A stretch of DNA of 64,000 bases, taken from positions 1 to 64,000 of the forward strand of contig JAGXIH010000005.1 in NCBI GenBank assembly GCA_024635795.1. The letters run 5' to 3'. The notes under the pieces were generated by a model that ran no database searches, was not told the origin of the DNA, and worked only from the letters and a program-made list of their open reading frames with translations. Made by a program: the position numbers and the translations under genes. Below are positions 63,017 through 64,000 of this stretch, piece after piece; positions within the stretch are counted from its first letter, which is position 1; each line of letters begins with the position of its first letter. Origin of the DNA: Salegentibacter sp. Its GTDB lineage: Bacteria > Bacteroidota > Bacteroidia > Flavobacteriales > Flavobacteriaceae.

Positions 63017-63778
63017 ATGATAAACCTGGTAATTTTAGGAGCCGGCAATGTAGCTACTCATCTGGCAAAGGCCTTTTCCAATGCAGAAAATGTTAAGCTG
63101 AAACAGGTATATAATCACAGGCCGGAGAGTCTTCTTTCCTTTAAAAACTTTGTTCCAACCACCACAGACATAAATCAATTGGAAAAAGCCGACGTCTATC
63201 TTATCGCGCTTAAAGATGATGTTATTTCAGATGTTGCAGACCAACTGAAAGATAATGACGCCCTGGTTTTACATACATCTGGAAGTGTGCCTTTAGAAGC
63301 TTTGAACAGGTTTAAAAACCACGGTGTTTTTTACCCGGTTCAAACTTTCTCCAAAAAGAAAGAAGTTAATTTTAGGGAAATTCCAATTTGTCTGGAGGCT
63401 AATACGGCCAAAAATCTGGAAGTTTTAAAGGAACTTGCTGCAAAGATCTCCAATAAAATTTACGAAATAGATTCTGAACAGCGAAAGGCCCTTCATCTGG
63501 CTGCAGTCTTCGTCAATAACTTCACGAATCATCTTTACAATCTGGGCGCAGAAATTTGCAGGAAAAATGAAATCCCTTTTGATATTTTAAAGCCACTCAT
63601 ACGAGAGACCGTAGATAAGCTGGAGAGCTTAACTCCACAGGAGGCCCAAACCGGGCCGGCTCTTAGAAACGACAAGCAAACAATTTCCAGCCATCTGGAG
63701 ATGCTGGAACCAGAGCGCCAGCAACTATATAAAATACTAACTCAATCTATCCAGGAATTCAATGGAAAAAAATTATAA
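63017..63778 (+). CDS. Rossmann-like and DUF2520 domain protein
   Basis: The 253-residue protein has an N-terminal NAD(P)-binding fold (about 1-115, starting NLVILGAGNVATHLAKAF, with VLHTSGSVPLEAL) and a C-terminal DUF2520 helical domain (about 120-250, HLAAVFVNNFTNHLYNLG). It resembles dehydrogenases of the 6-phosphogluconate type, but its reaction is unknown. Its end overlaps the next start by 17 bases. In many Bacteroidota it precedes kdsC-like and maf genes, so the order here is conserved. Confidence 0.88.
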   Translation: MINLVILGAGNVATHLAKAFSNAENVKLKQVYNHRPESLLSFKNFVPTTTDINQLEKADVYLIALKDDVISDVADQLKDNDALVLHTSGSVPLEALNRFKNHGVFYPVQTFSKKKEVNFREIPICLEANTAKNLEVLKELAAKISNKIYEIDSEQRKALHLAAVFVNNFTNHLYNLGAEICRKNEIPFDILKPLIRETVDKLESLTPQEAQTGPALRNDKQTISSHLEMLEPERQQLYKILTQSIQEFNGKKL

Positions 63779-64000
63779 AGAACACCTTAACGATATCACC
63801 ACCTTTGTTTTTGATGTAGACGGCGTCCTAACCGACGGGACCATACAAATAAGCACTCAGGGCGAACTTCTTCGCACTATGAATATGAAAGACGGCTATG
63901 CGCTTAAAGCAGCCCACCAGGCCGGGTATACCGTTTGTATTATTTCCGGAGGAAAAAATGAAGGCGTAAGGAGCAGACTGCGCGGGCTCGGTCTTACCGA
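63762..64000 (+). CDS. KdsC-like HAD phosphatase, N-terminal part at window edge
   Basis: The frame starts inside the end of the DUF2520 gene and runs off the right edge after 79 codons. FVFDVDGVLTDGT carries the HAD nucleophile and MKDGYALKAA and IISGGKNEGVRSR match the KdsC family, which removes phosphate from KDO-8-phosphate in lipopolysaccharide synthesis. The rest and the exact substrate cannot be judged. The overlap suggests translational coupling. Confidence 0.85.
   Translation, partial: MEKNYKEHLNDITTFVFDVDGVLTDGTIQISTQGELLRTMNMKDGYALKAAHQAGYTVCIISGGKNEGVRSRLRGLGLT

Noticed and set aside
1-64000. TAnnTTTG boxes as promoters wherever they occur
   Set aside because: The motif has six fixed bases in AT-rich DNA and is expected dozens of times by chance; only copies placed just before starts were kept, with low confidence unless a -33 TTTG fits.
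1-64000. CRISPR arrays, tRNA or rRNA genes, phage or defence islands
   Set aside because: No regularly spaced repeats, cloverleaf-like sequences or marker genes were seen on reading through both strands.

Overview
The window is chromosomal DNA from a member of the Flavobacteriaceae. Within the family it looks most like the marine Gramella/Christiangramia, Salegentibacter or Zunongwangia group; that genus-level guess is inference. Support comes from a PorX type IX secretion regulator, an LpxC-FabZ fusion, a fused ResB-CcsA cytochrome c assembly protein, DUF4834 and YfhO proteins, a CarboxypepD_reg-type outer-membrane receptor, moderately AT-rich DNA, few Shine-Dalgarno sequences, and many TAnnTTTG (-7) boxes, some with a TTTG (-33) box about 19-22 bases upstream. 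No rRNA, tRNA or CRISPR array was seen. The only mobile DNA is the end of an IS3-type element at the left edge.

Layout. 1-7.8 kb: IS3 end, small envelope proteins and lipoproteins, an AI-2E permease with DUF1853, a CDF metal transporter, a baeRF-type ribosome-associated protein, and a NYN-LOTUS protein with pirin. 7.8-15.3 kb, minus strand: the complete histidine operon hisG-D-C-B-H-A-F-IE. It is preceded by an 18-residue leader peptide with four consecutive His codons, an intrinsic terminator and a well-formed promoter, so it is an attenuation system. 15.3-20.2 kb, minus: prohibitin-like protein, VWA-like membrane protein, fabG and sucD. 20.3-26.7 kb, minus: an envelope/lipid A run of HD hydrolase, lpxD, lpxC-fabZ, lpxA, efp, a second lpxD and an NTF2-like gene. 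26.7-33.5 kb: porX, tsaE, a 48-residue exported peptide overlapping a membrane protein, alanine dehydrogenase, bcp, a cysteine-free endonuclease III, and an ECF-like sigma factor followed by a 50-residue protein. 33.7-38 kb: uvrA and an Arg/Asn/Ser/Thr-rich secreted protein. 38-43.5 kb, minus: DUF4834, YfhO, a GT4 glycosyltransferase and a flippase, a compact glycan or lipid export operon. 43.6-49.7 kb: an outer-membrane transporter, a probable sulfonolipid gene pair (cysteine/cysteate-synthase-like enzyme and alpha-oxoamine synthase), an S9 peptidase and ybaB. 49.7-64 kb: threonine aldolase, a zinc metalloprotease, prfB with its programmed frameshift, an ArsC-like protein, a TonB-type receptor with a repeat-rich promoter, fumC, ccsBA, a DUF2520 protein and the start of a KdsC-like phosphatase.

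Most genes are housekeeping or envelope functions. No phage, defence island or large unknown system was recognised. The least ordinary items are the nearly leaderless His leader peptide and attenuator, two unlisted small genes (29071-29217 and 32680-32832), the candidate sulfonolipid pair, the cysteine-free Nth, a hairpin repeat with a compensated base pair just upstream of two start codons, and the phased GTTTAAC array ahead of the receptor gene.
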